Assembly (NCBI RefSeq): GCF_016786215.1
Contig: NZ_JADOBG010000010.1
Span: forward strand, 124,001-188,000
Direction of reading: 5' to 3'
From: Legionella bononiensis
GTDB lineage: Bacteria; Pseudomonadota; Gammaproteobacteria; Legionellales; Legionellaceae
Length of the DNA: 64,000 nt
This document shows positions 27,248 to 35,812 of the stretch, piece by piece. The notes beneath the pieces are model-generated. The model was not told where the DNA came from. It worked only from the letters and a program-made list of their open reading frames with translations, and ran no database searches. Each line of letters begins with the position of its first letter. Position 1 is the first letter of the stretch. The position numbers and the translations under genes were made by a program.

Positions 27248-28536
27248 TCTCCAATGCCAATGAATTATTTCGTGGTTTCTCAAAACTATCCAGAGAAGAA
27301 CGTTTTCAAAGGTTATTAGAATTGGGGGCTATGACCTCCGAGGACATCTCCTTTCTTCAGCAAGGCGGTATAAAAGACCTGAATCTTGCAGACAAATTGA
27401 TTGAAAACGTGATTGGATATTTCCAATTGCCTTTAGGGGTTGCTACTAATTTTAACATCAATGGTCGTGATTACGTTATCCCTTTAGCGGTTGAGGAAAC
27501 ATCGATTATTGCCGCCTTATCCAAATCAGCTAAATGGATTCGGCAACACGGAGAAATCAGCACCAGCGTTCAGGGTGATTGCATACTGGGACAAATTCAA
27601 TTAGCAAAAATAAACGATTTTCAACGATTTTCCCGGATTTTTGAAGAAAATCGCCTCAATCTTATCAAAATAGCAAATGAAGATGTTGCTGCGAATATGG
27701 TAAAACGAGGTGGTGGTGTTATTGATCTACAATTACGTCAATTAAAACGAGATGATGGTCAGGACATGGCAGTTATTCATTTAACGATGAATAGTTGTGA
27801 TGCAATGGGAGCTAATATCATTAATCAGGTTTTAGAATATTTAAAATCACCCATTGAACAATTAACTGGTGAAGAAGTCACCATGTGCATTCTATCCAAT
27901 TTAAACGATCAAAAATTAACCACCGCACAAGTAACCTTGCGTAATATAGACCCTGTTCTAGGATATAAACTGCAGGAAGCGTCTCTTTTTGCTGAAATGG
28001 ATCCCTACCGAGCAGCGACTCACAATAAGGGAGTAATGAATGGTATTGATCCGGTTTTAATAGCAACCGGCAATGATTGGCGTGCGGTCGAAGCAGGAAT
28101 ACATGCATACGCAGCTCGATCAGGACGATATCAGGCCATTACCAAATGGCGTTATCAAGATGATGTACTGACAGGCGAACTCACCGCGCCAATCATTGTC
28201 GGCACTGTAGGTGGAGTCACTTCCCTACATCCTACAGCTAAAATGTGTCTGCGAATGATGGATATAAGTTCTGCAAATCAGCTGTCTCAAGTGATTGCCG
28301 CCGTAGGACTTGTACAGAATCTTGGTGCGATTAAAGCATTATGCACTGATGGCATCATTCAGGGGCATATGAAATTACATATTGATAACCTGTTGCTGGT
28401 TGCAGGTGCAGATGAAAATGAAATGCCCTTACTCAAAGAGCGTTTACAGGAGTGGCTGGATATTAACAAAAGAGTCAGCCTCAATAATGCGCATGATCTG
28501 TTAGCCGCAATCAGACAAGCCCCTATAGCCGTATGA
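27238..28536 (+). CDS. mvaA: Hydroxymethylglutaryl-CoA reductase, class II
   Basis: Makes mevalonate from HMG-CoA. The 432-residue length and sequence fit the bacterial class II enzyme. Visible are the catalytic Glu region EETSIIAALSKSAKW, the HLTMNSCDAMGANIIN segment, ATGNDWRAVEAG with the active-site Asp nearby, GTVGGVTSLHP, and the C-terminal GHMKLH with the catalytic His. The direction of reaction cannot be read from sequence, but the neighbouring biosynthetic genes indicate synthesis rather than mevalonate degradation. It overlaps fni upstream by 10 bp and the GHMP kinase downstream by 4 bp (ATGA), giving a tight three-gene operon. Confidence 0.96.
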   Translation: MSIVSNANELFRGFSKLSREERFQRLLELGAMTSEDISFLQQGGIKDLNLADKLIENVIGYFQLPLGVATNFNINGRDYVIPLAVEETSIIAALSKSAKWIRQHGEISTSVQGDCILGQIQLAKINDFQRFSRIFEENRLNLIKIANEDVAANMVKRGGGVIDLQLRQLKRDDGQDMAVIHLTMNSCDAMGANIINQVLEYLKSPIEQLTGEEVTMCILSNLNDQKLTTAQVTLRNIDPVLGYKLQEASLFAEMDPYRAATHNKGVMNGIDPVLIATGNDWRAVEAGIHAYAARSGRYQAITKWRYQDDVLTGELTAPIIVGTVGGVTSLHPTAKMCLRMMDISSANQLSQVIAAVGLVQNLGAIKALCTDGIIQGHMKLHIDNLLLVAGADENEMPLLKERLQEWLDINKRVSLNNAHDLLAAIRQAPIAV

Positions 28537-29378
28537 AATGGTCCATCCCTGCCAAAACATTCTTACTTGGCGAGTATGTTGCAATTACTGGAGGTTCTGC
28601 AATCATACTCACCACAGCACCGTATTTTGAACTTTCATTAACCGATAGTATAGAACAATCCCCCATTCATCCTCAGTCGCCAGCAGGAAAATGGTGGAGT
28701 AAGGCACAAAACGAAGGAACGTTCTTGGGCTGGAATGATCCCTATAACGAGCGAGGCGGCCTTGGGGCATCCAGTGCTCAATTTTTAGGAACTTATTGGG
28801 CTACATGTCATCTTCATCAGAACATACCTGATGAACAATCCATGTTGGAAGCATATTATCAAAGTTCCTGGTCAGGCGAAGGATTAAGACCCAGTGGATA
28901 TGATGTAATAGCCCAGGCTCGAAAAGGATGTGTGTACATTAATAAGCAAAAAAACATGGTGCAGTCATACCATTGGCCCTTTGATGACCTATCATTTCTC
29001 ATTCTTCACACGGGAGTTAAACTTGCGACTCACCAACATCTCATGAATACCACCCTTCCAACCCAAATTAACGAGATGTCCAATTTGGTCGATGAAGCAA
29101 AGCTGGCATTTGAACAACGAGATAGCACGCAACTAATCAACGCCGTCAATAAGTATCACCAAATACTTTCAAGTTTAAATTTGGTTGAAGAACACAGTCT
29201 GAACATGATCAATACCCTTAAATCTAATCCTGAAATAGTAGCGATAAAAGGTTGTGGCGCATTAGGAGCTGATACCCTGCTGATACTAACCAAACGTCAG
29301 AATCTTCATACCTTGCGAAAAAAAATGGAACATGAAGGTTGGACTGTTTTGGCGTCTGAAGCAGATCTAAACTGTTAA
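28533..29378 (+). CDS. Phosphomevalonate kinase-like GHMP kinase
   Basis: GHMP-family kinase of 281 residues. Motifs: GEYVAITGGSAIIL at the N-terminus, RGGLGASSAQFLG (phosphate loop, about 72-83), SGYDVIAQARKG, and KGCGALGADTLL near the C-terminus. Because mevalonate kinase and the decarboxylase are encoded at 9.7-11.6 kb, the missing activity, phosphorylation of 5-phosphomevalonate, is the natural assignment. That assignment rests on context. It overlaps the HMG-CoA reductase gene by 4 bp and is the last gene of the operon. Confidence 0.85.
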   Translation: MKWSIPAKTFLLGEYVAITGGSAIILTTAPYFELSLTDSIEQSPIHPQSPAGKWWSKAQNEGTFLGWNDPYNERGGLGASSAQFLGTYWATCHLHQNIPDEQSMLEAYYQSSWSGEGLRPSGYDVIAQARKGCVYINKQKNMVQSYHWPFDDLSFLILHTGVKLATHQHLMNTTLPTQINEMSNLVDEAKLAFEQRDSTQLINAVNKYHQILSSLNLVEEHSLNMINTLKSNPEIVAIKGCGALGADTLLILTKRQNLHTLRKKMEHEGWTVLASEADLNC

Positions 29379-29567
29379 AAGTGCTAGAACCCATAGCTCA
29401 CTTAACGAAGGATTACCAAGTCTCAATCAAATCTATGATTTATCGAAAAAAATCAGAAATTTCCCTAATTTTAAATATCCAAAAGCATGGATATTCATCC
29501 CCCTCTCCATAATAAAACCTTCATAATTCCCATCTATACTAAAATTAAGAAATAGTATGAGCAAAAC

Positions 29568-31748
29568 ATGGCAACATTTACAGTATTTTGTTATGGAACT
29601 GGAGAAACTCATCAAGCAGCAAACAATATTATTTCTCAGTTTTCCAAGGCCTGCTCTCAGGAACATTCCATCCATGTCGATGGCCCAACTTTGTTAGGAA
29701 CAGAAGTTAAGGCTAATGCTAAAAGAGCGACTGATCAGATTATTAAATGGTTAAGCACCCAGCAAGATGATTCTCATAATATTAATCTGACAGGGTTTAG
29801 TCGTGGTTCAGTGACTTCACTTCATATTGCCAATAATTTAAAGCGACAGGAAAAAGCATTAGCAGCTAAAGAACAGCGTTTGTTGCGTGCAGGGAAGGAA
29901 CTAAATAATTCAGATAAACAACTTTTGACTCAATTACAGAAGATCAATTTAAATCTCTTTCTCATGGATCCAGTAGCTGGACTGAGTGATAAAAGCAACA
30001 TGGATGGTCGTGTTATACCTGATAATGTCAAAAATTATGTTGCTGTATTGCAGATGGATGAAATGCGTCGTGATTTTAAACCACAAGATATGACCCGTAT
30101 CATTGTTCAATCCCCTCAAACCACAAAAGTATCCATGTTGCCTATGTATGGTAATCATTCAGACACAACCAAAATTAAAAATGACCAGATGACTGCCGGA
30201 CCTAAAATTGCCTGGTATTCTTTGCATCAATTTCTAACTCAACATGGAACAAAGTTTAATAATGATCAAATACCACAAATTGTTTACAGTCAAAATTATA
30301 AAAACCCTGTTGATTTACCTCAAAATCCATCTGCCAAAGAGTTACTCGAATTATTCAGTGTAAATCATGAAGAACGCGATGCGTACCTGAAATCTGGAAA
30401 AAAATCAAACCTTACTGATGGCATACCCGTACCTAGAGTGCAAAGAACACTAAATAACCACCTGGATTTCTATGTTAAAAACCCGGATTTTTTTACTAAT
30501 CAATTGGAACGTGAACTTTTTAAAATAACTTATCCTAAAACATTTAATTATTTATTTGAAAGAAATCAATTCGATATCCGTTTTCCTGAAAACAGTAACT
30601 CTACCCCAGAGCAAGTTGAAATTGAATTGAACTCTTTAAAACGAGACAACTCTAAATTATTTGAACGTTTGAAACCTCGTGGAGTGCAAGAAGTTAACGG
30701 CATTATTACTGTTGGTCCCTCAGGGGGACTATATCATTTGGAACCTTGTGGCACAGTAGTACAAATGTTCCCAAATCTTGTAACCAATGATTTGATATAT
30801 CAAAAAACACCCAATAAATTAGCCGTCCTGGAAATGAATGCTTATCGCCATATTTTTCGATATCAAAGAGAAAAACCGATCGTGTATTTCTCTGGTGAAA
30901 GACCAGAAGATTTACGGGCAACAAAGCTTATTAAAGAAATTAATTTATTAGTTAATGATAAGAAACTATCTGATGATGAAAAATATCACAGTGTATTGGA
31001 TCTGGTTGAGAAGCATTACAAAGAGATGGCACAACAGGCAAGCACTTCCGATTTAGCTTCAATGCTAGGTAAATTATTAGACAGTTATGGACGTCAATAT
31101 ACAATTCAAGATCCCGGTATAGTTCGAATGCTTTTATCTGGCATTGTGCACGCGACAATGAACCTCCTTAAAGAAGTAATCAGTTTTGTAGGAAACCTGG
31201 GATATCTAGGTGGAACAGTATTGTTTGCTATAGGGCATGCCGTTCAGGACATTGGTCGAAGATTAAATGATATGCTGGGGCCTCTTGGCTATAACCCATT
31301 AAAATATGTAGCCTCTGCTATAGCCTATACTATGGAAGGAATAGGTTTTGCCATTAAAAACAGTTTTGGATTAAAGCCATTGACTGATTTTATCACCAGT
31401 GGTTTAAACGGAATTAGAGATGCACTAAATAAAGCAATTCTTGATATTAAAATTGAACGGGCTAATGCAGCAGCCAACAATGACACTGTCAATCCAATGG
31501 CTACTGAAACACAAACTCTCTGGACACAAAATGAATCTGATTTACCTAAACACAAAGCTGAAGAATTAAGGGAACCTCTACTCAGTAAACACGATGAATC
31601 ACCATCTGATATACAGGCAACTGCCATAAATAAAACAAAAGATGCACGACGGGCCATGCAAGAACAAAGATCGGCTTTTCTTAGTAAAGAGAAACAGAAA
31701 GATGATGAGTTAAGTCATGAAGGCGATAGCAGCTTTCAAATCTCTTAA
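29568..31748 (+). CDS. Lipase/hydrolase-like Dot/Icm effector candidate
   Basis: Protein of 726 residues. The N-terminal ~290 residues form an alpha/beta-hydrolase-like domain, recalling DUF2235/Tle1-type phospholipases and DUF5621-type Legionella proteins. They carry an FCYGTGET start (cf. the 'DGTGN' of Tle1), a nucleophile elbow GFSRGS with Ser78, DPVAG with Asp134, and YGNHSD with His197, a plausible catalytic triad. The middle (about 290-520) is unassigned. A Gly-rich hydrophobic region (about 525-600) may insert in or touch membranes. The C-terminal ~90 residues are polar and Glu-rich (HKAEELREPLLSK; KEKQKDDELSHEGD), like the E-block signals of Dot/Icm substrates. Activity and secretion are inferred. 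Stand-alone gene. Confidence 0.8.
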   Translation: MATFTVFCYGTGETHQAANNIISQFSKACSQEHSIHVDGPTLLGTEVKANAKRATDQIIKWLSTQQDDSHNINLTGFSRGSVTSLHIANNLKRQEKALAAKEQRLLRAGKELNNSDKQLLTQLQKINLNLFLMDPVAGLSDKSNMDGRVIPDNVKNYVAVLQMDEMRRDFKPQDMTRIIVQSPQTTKVSMLPMYGNHSDTTKIKNDQMTAGPKIAWYSLHQFLTQHGTKFNNDQIPQIVYSQNYKNPVDLPQNPSAKELLELFSVNHEERDAYLKSGKKSNLTDGIPVPRVQRTLNNHLDFYVKNPDFFTNQLERELFKITYPKTFNYLFERNQFDIRFPENSNSTPEQVEIELNSLKRDNSKLFERLKPRGVQEVNGIITVGPSGGLYHLEPCGTVVQMFPNLVTNDLIYQKTPNKLAVLEMNAYRHIFRYQREKPIVYFSGERPEDLRATKLIKEINLLVNDKKLSDDEKYHSVLDLVEKHYKEMAQQASTSDLASMLGKLLDSYGRQYTIQDPGIVRMLLSGIVHATMNLLKEVISFVGNLGYLGGTVLFAIGHAVQDIGRRLNDMLGPLGYNPLKYVASAIAYTMEGIGFAIKNSFGLKPLTDFITSGLNGIRDALNKAILDIKIERANAAANNDTVNPMATETQTLWTQNESDLPKHKAEELREPLLSKHDESPSDIQATAINKTKDARRAMQEQRSAFLSKEKQKDDELSHEGDSSFQIS

Positions 31749-32003
31749 GCCCTTATTAAGGGACACGTTTGATTTAAAAATCATAAGTAATTGAATAAAA
31801 TGAATTTTTTGCAAACCAGCAATGAAGACTACAAGCATGTTTTTCACGAAGTCTGGGATTCGTCTTAAGTCTCGTTCCATTCACTCTTAAATCATATACA
31901 CCATTTTACTTGTAACTTTGCCAAAAAAAGTCAGACCAATTCAAAAATAATCAATAAAACACTTGAAATTCTACGCTAATCCGGTATGATTTCAGCCTCT
32001 TTA

Positions 32004-32079
32004 GGGCCGTTAGCTCAGTTGGTAGAGCAGGAGGCTTTTAACCTCTGTGTCATAGGTTCAAATCCTATACGGCCCACCA
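32004..32079 (+). tRNA. tRNA-Lys (anticodon TTT), copy 1
   Basis: 76 nt with encoded CCA. The acceptor stem GGGCCGT pairs with ACGGCCC. The D-loop region is TAGCTCAGTTGGTAGAGCA. The anticodon loop CTTTTAA gives TTT. The T-arm contains GGTTCAAATCC. A second identical copy follows 52 bp downstream. Confidence 0.97.
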
Positions 32080-32131
32080 GTTTAATAAACTGATACCAAC
32101 AAAGTAGTTTAGATAAAGAATACCCTGTAAT

Positions 32132-32207
32132 GGGCCGTTAGCTCAGTTGGTAGAGCAGGAGGCTTTTAACCTCTGTGTCATAGGTTCAAATCCTATACGG
32201 CCCACCA
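32132..32207 (+). tRNA. tRNA-Lys (anticodon TTT), copy 2
   Basis: Identical in sequence to copy 1, including the encoded CCA. The two copies are separated by unrelated spacer sequence, and with the following tRNA-Arg they probably form one transcript. Confidence 0.97.
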
Positions 32208-32269
32208 TTTTGGTCAACCCTCCTGATAGAGACCAAAATAGCAAAACAATTTATAAATCATCACCCATT

Positions 32270-32346
32270 GCGCTCGTAGCTCAGCTGGATAGAGTACTTG
32301 GCTTCGAACCAAGGTGTCGGGGGTTCGAGTCCCTCCGAGCGCACCA
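32270..32346 (+). tRNA. tRNA-Arg (anticodon TCG)
   Basis: 77 nt with encoded CCA. The acceptor stem GCGCTCG pairs with CGAGCGC. The anticodon stem CTTGG/CCAAG encloses loop CTTCGAA, giving anticodon TCG (reads CGN, mainly CGA). The T-arm has GGTTCGAGTCC. Confidence 0.95.
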
Positions 32347-32629
32347 TTTTTATATTTTAAATCAATAATTTAATCTGATAGTTTTAACATAGAGCATTTG
32401 ATTTTTAGTTCCATTGTGACCAAAAAGTAGGTCAACAATAATTTACCGGACAAGTATTCTCGGCAAAACCCGGCCCTTTCCTATTTAAGTGGGCAGATCT
32501 AATCACCAGCATCTTAACACCAAAATTGTTCTATACTTTCTAATGAGAAACTCCAGACTAAATTGCTGTAAATTCTCTGAATACATGCACCATGTTTGAT
32601 CATATGAATAAATGCAAGAGATTCTTATC

Positions 32630-35600
32630 ATGCGACAACAAGATTCACTCAATAGCGCTATTGAGTCCGCATCACAAAAATCAGCTCACTTATTATTTGA
32701 AGTCCAGTCTCTTATTGATTCGTATCCCCAAGGGAGACATTCATTCCCCTCTGAACTCGATTTCAACATGTATATTTTACCACAAGCTAAATGTGCAACT
32801 GATTCAGGAGAACCCTGTGAACTCCTGGTTGATGGAGCCCAAAAATCTCTGGTAAAAATGCGTTTGCTAGAATTTATTGACAGTGATAGTCCAAGTTTTA
32901 AAGGATATCTTATACTGAGTTTTAAGGATAAAACCAAATTACCCATACCGCTTAATTCCGCAAATTGTTTAGACCTTAAAGAGTTGTTCAAAGTTCAGGG
33001 ATGCAACCTTGATCGTATTTATTCAAGAAAATCTGCGCTTGCTGTGGATTGGATTAAATCAAATGTAGATACCGTCTACAATTCATACGCTTCGCGCCGT
33101 GATAAAGTTGATGAATTCTATGATTCCGAACATTTAAAAATTAATAACGAAATCAGACGAATACTGGCAAAAGAACCAGCACTGAAATCAATCAATATTA
33201 TCGATGGAGGTTGTGGTAACGGTAAGTACATTAATGCAACAGCAAACGCATTCAATGAAATCGATGTTCATTTGGTGGGCTTTGATTTTAACGAGTCCAA
33301 TATTGAGCAAGCACAATCTAAATATTCAGATAAAGGAACATTCATTAGAGGGGATTTGCTGAATTTTCAAGAGGTTCTAGACCAATGCGCTCACGTGTTG
33401 GATGATAATGCCCCTACTTTTATTGTGTTATCGGGCTCACTAACACGCCTTGTATTAACCAATGGTTTTCAGGCACTAAAGGTATTACAGGGCTTTGCCC
33501 AAACTGATTTTGCTGATTATTTAGTGGGTTGTGGTGTTGGTGAACCATTGATTAACCGACGTATTGCCAAGCAAGTTGGATACCGGATGGAACCGTCGAC
33601 AACTACAGCGAGTGAATTATTTTCTTGTAAAAAGATGACTCAGAAAGAATTTATTAATCAGAAATTAAAAAAACTCAAACAATATAATACGCTTGATTTG
33701 TCCTTATACCACAACCCTTCTGCATTGCTCGATAATCAGCAATTATTAAAACACCTTGCTGATGACAGCATTATCGATCTTTCATTTACAACTTTAACAC
33801 CTAAGTTGATAGACGCGATAAAATTAATTATTAAAGAGAAACCTAAGGTTAAACTCGTATTTTGGCATAATCAAATTAATCAGCTCCAAGAATTTTATGA
33901 TTCATTTCCAGAAGAACACATCAAATCAATGTATTATACAAGAGATGAGCATTTCCTTGGGGCATCATGGTGGTTTAATTCTTCCTTTGAACCTGATCTT
34001 ACTGATTTATCCGACCAATTTGTGTCGTCACAATTCTCCGATTTTTATATTAAAAATTTATTGTTACACAGTAAAAATGAACGCTCTGTTTTTCTAAACT
34101 TAATCCATTTGTCTGAGCAATATGGACTTAGAAATTGGATATTTGATAATACACTCTTTTTAGAATATTTAAAGAATGAACAATTTCATAATACATCAGC
34201 TCAAAAAAGGGATGAATTAGTTAATTCAGCTGTACAAGACATCAATTCTTCTAATTTTGAAAAAGTAATGTACCTATTAGAGAAATTGAATCTAATTAAT
34301 AGCACTACAGACCCGGAGTTATATTATCTGTTACATGTATACAATCAACCTGGAATTTATGGATCTGACCTTCTCTGTAAAACACTCTCATCTACTCAAA
34401 ATAGAAAAGACAGAATAATCGAATCTTTAAAATTTTATAACCGGGATTTTGAAGATGCTTATCAAAATCTAATTATGCTTGTAAAAAATATCAGTTTAGA
34501 TACTCCCAAAGAAGTGCACAACAGATCAGAGGAATTAGTGTTTTGGGCCATAAAGAATTGGTCTAATTTTGAAGATGTAGAACATCTGGTTAAGACCTTG
34601 GACGAATCTAAGTTAATTGATCCTCAAAAGGATCTCGTAATATATTACATGCTGGCCTTTTTTAAACAATATCCAGACAGGCGAGCTGATGTATCGAATG
34701 AAGCGAACCTAGGTAATGAGAAAGGACGCCTGATTGAAGCACTAAAATTTTATGATGAAAGACATCATGATTCATACCTGCAAATGGTTACAATACTGGT
34801 AGCAAATCAATGGCAAAAAGAGTTTGATTTTCTTGCAATAAAAGGACAACATCAGGGCCTAATCAGGTCATTAAGTCACTCTTATTATCCTGAATTTAAA
34901 CTAATGGAACTTCTTCCTTATTTGAATGCCGATGGTCACATTGTTTTTAGTTATAATGGGTCAACAAACTCTTTAGAAATTCAGGGTCAATTTGATTTCT
35001 GGTATGTAAATGCGAGAGCTGAAGTGGATGTAAAGTTACAACGATTAGGATTCACTGATACAGAAATAGCCAATATTATCAACCCCTTTCAATTTCTTCA
35101 TGGAACATCAGATTCACTCATTATTCCATTAAAAGAAGAACAGGTGCAGTCACTTCTTGCAGATCTTGATACAATAAAAACCAGACCAGAAAAAAATATT
35201 CTGGAGTCCGCTTTTTACCAAACATTGATAGCACTCCCTTCAGACGAGTTTGACGATGAAGAGCAATCTTCCCTTGTAACTCGGGTGCCAACATTTTTTA
35301 GTTCTTCTCTAAAATCAAGACTATCTGATGATAATAGCATGGACGATTATGCACGACTTGGGTTAACTCGGGAACAAGCCCATTCCTTATTAATTGAAAA
35401 TTTACACAATATCCAGGAACATCTTACTCCACTTATAAATGAAAAATTATTAGATAAACAGTTTTTGGAATACCTTAATACCAAACAATTAAGACCTCAA
35501 AATAGTCCATTAGACCATGTGACTTCACAAGCGAATCAATTTGCATCTGACCCAGAAATTATCCACGAATATATTAATTATGAAATTCATGATCGAACAT

Positions 35601-35677
35601 CACAAAATGACGTTATTGAACCGATGCTATTTGAACTATTGCAGAATTTAATAAATAAAACTCCAAAATTGGGCTGA
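32630..35677 (+). CDS. Large protein with SAM-dependent methyltransferase domain, effector candidate
   Basis: Product of about 1015 residues. A class I methyltransferase domain lies at about 155-330: motif I is IIDGGCGNGKYI, the acidic loop is VGFDFNESN, and further down is FIVLSGSLTRL. The region around 380-450 looks leucine-repeat-like (LADDSIIDLSFTTLTPKLIDAI). Two related ~108-residue repeats follow, centred on IIESLKFYNRDFEDAY (about 595) and LIEALKFYDERHHDSY (about 700), each preceded by a helical LLxxLNLI/TLDESKLI stretch. I choose ATG 32630 over 32612 because AAGAGA precedes it at proper distance. No family name beyond the methyltransferase fold is evident. Size, modularity and stand-alone placement suggest a Dot/Icm effector. 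It is not obviously part of the adjacent biosynthetic cluster. Confidence 0.75.
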   Translation: MRQQDSLNSAIESASQKSAHLLFEVQSLIDSYPQGRHSFPSELDFNMYILPQAKCATDSGEPCELLVDGAQKSLVKMRLLEFIDSDSPSFKGYLILSFKDKTKLPIPLNSANCLDLKELFKVQGCNLDRIYSRKSALAVDWIKSNVDTVYNSYASRRDKVDEFYDSEHLKINNEIRRILAKEPALKSINIIDGGCGNGKYINATANAFNEIDVHLVGFDFNESNIEQAQSKYSDKGTFIRGDLLNFQEVLDQCAHVLDDNAPTFIVLSGSLTRLVLTNGFQALKVLQGFAQTDFADYLVGCGVGEPLINRRIAKQVGYRMEPSTTTASELFSCKKMTQKEFINQKLKKLKQYNTLDLSLYHNPSALLDNQQLLKHLADDSIIDLSFTTLTPKLIDAIKLIIKEKPKVKLVFWHNQINQLQEFYDSFPEEHIKSMYYTRDEHFLGASWWFNSSFEPDLTDLSDQFVSSQFSDFYIKNLLLHSKNERSVFLNLIHLSEQYGLRNWIFDNTLFLEYLKNEQFHNTSAQKRDELVNSAVQDINSSNFEKVMYLLEKLNLINSTTDPELYYLLHVYNQPGIYGSDLLCKTLSSTQNRKDRIIESLKFYNRDFEDAYQNLIMLVKNISLDTPKEVHNRSEELVFWAIKNWSNFEDVEHLVKTLDESKLIDPQKDLVIYYMLAFFKQYPDRRADVSNEANLGNEKGRLIEALKFYDERHHDSYLQMVTILVANQWQKEFDFLAIKGQHQGLIRSLSHSYYPEFKLMELLPYLNADGHIVFSYNGSTNSLEIQGQFDFWYVNARAEVDVKLQRLGFTDTEIANIINPFQFLHGTSDSLIIPLKEEQVQSLLADLDTIKTRPEKNILESAFYQTLIALPSDEFDDEEQSSLVTRVPTFFSSSLKSRLSDDNSMDDYARLGLTREQAHSLLIENLHNIQEHLTPLINEKLLDKQFLEYLNTKQLRPQNSPLDHVTSQANQFASDPEIIHEYINYEIHDRTSQNDVIEPMLFELLQNLINKTPKLG

Positions 35678-35686
35678 TAGCAGCCC
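35671..35686 (+). terminator. Possible terminator hairpin at the end of the methyltransferase gene
   Basis: GGGCTG (35671-35676) pairs with CAGCCC (35681-35686) across a 4 nt loop, spanning the stop codon. Only a weak T-rich tail follows. A second small stem (GAAGCAA / TTGCTTC, 35696-35711) lies just after. Together they could separate this gene from the convergent synthase gene. Confidence 0.35.
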
Positions 35687-35812
35687 ACATTCTTTGAAGC
35701 AAAATTGCTTCGTATCGTTATCTTAAAGTTTATTTGAATATAAAGTGTACCCCTCGTTCTTCTAATAGTATCGCGTAGTTGTTAACTTTCTCCAGTCAAA
35801 GTAAGTAGACAT

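Noticed and set aside
32147..32368. 73-codon frame over the tRNA genes
   Set aside because: It translates through tRNA-Lys and tRNA-Arg and is a typical false call over tRNAs.
32004..35677. Prophage or island insertion at the tRNA genes
   Set aside because: tRNA genes are intact, and I find no integrase, excisionase or duplicated tRNA 3' end next to them; the tandem tRNA-Lys copies are complete genes.
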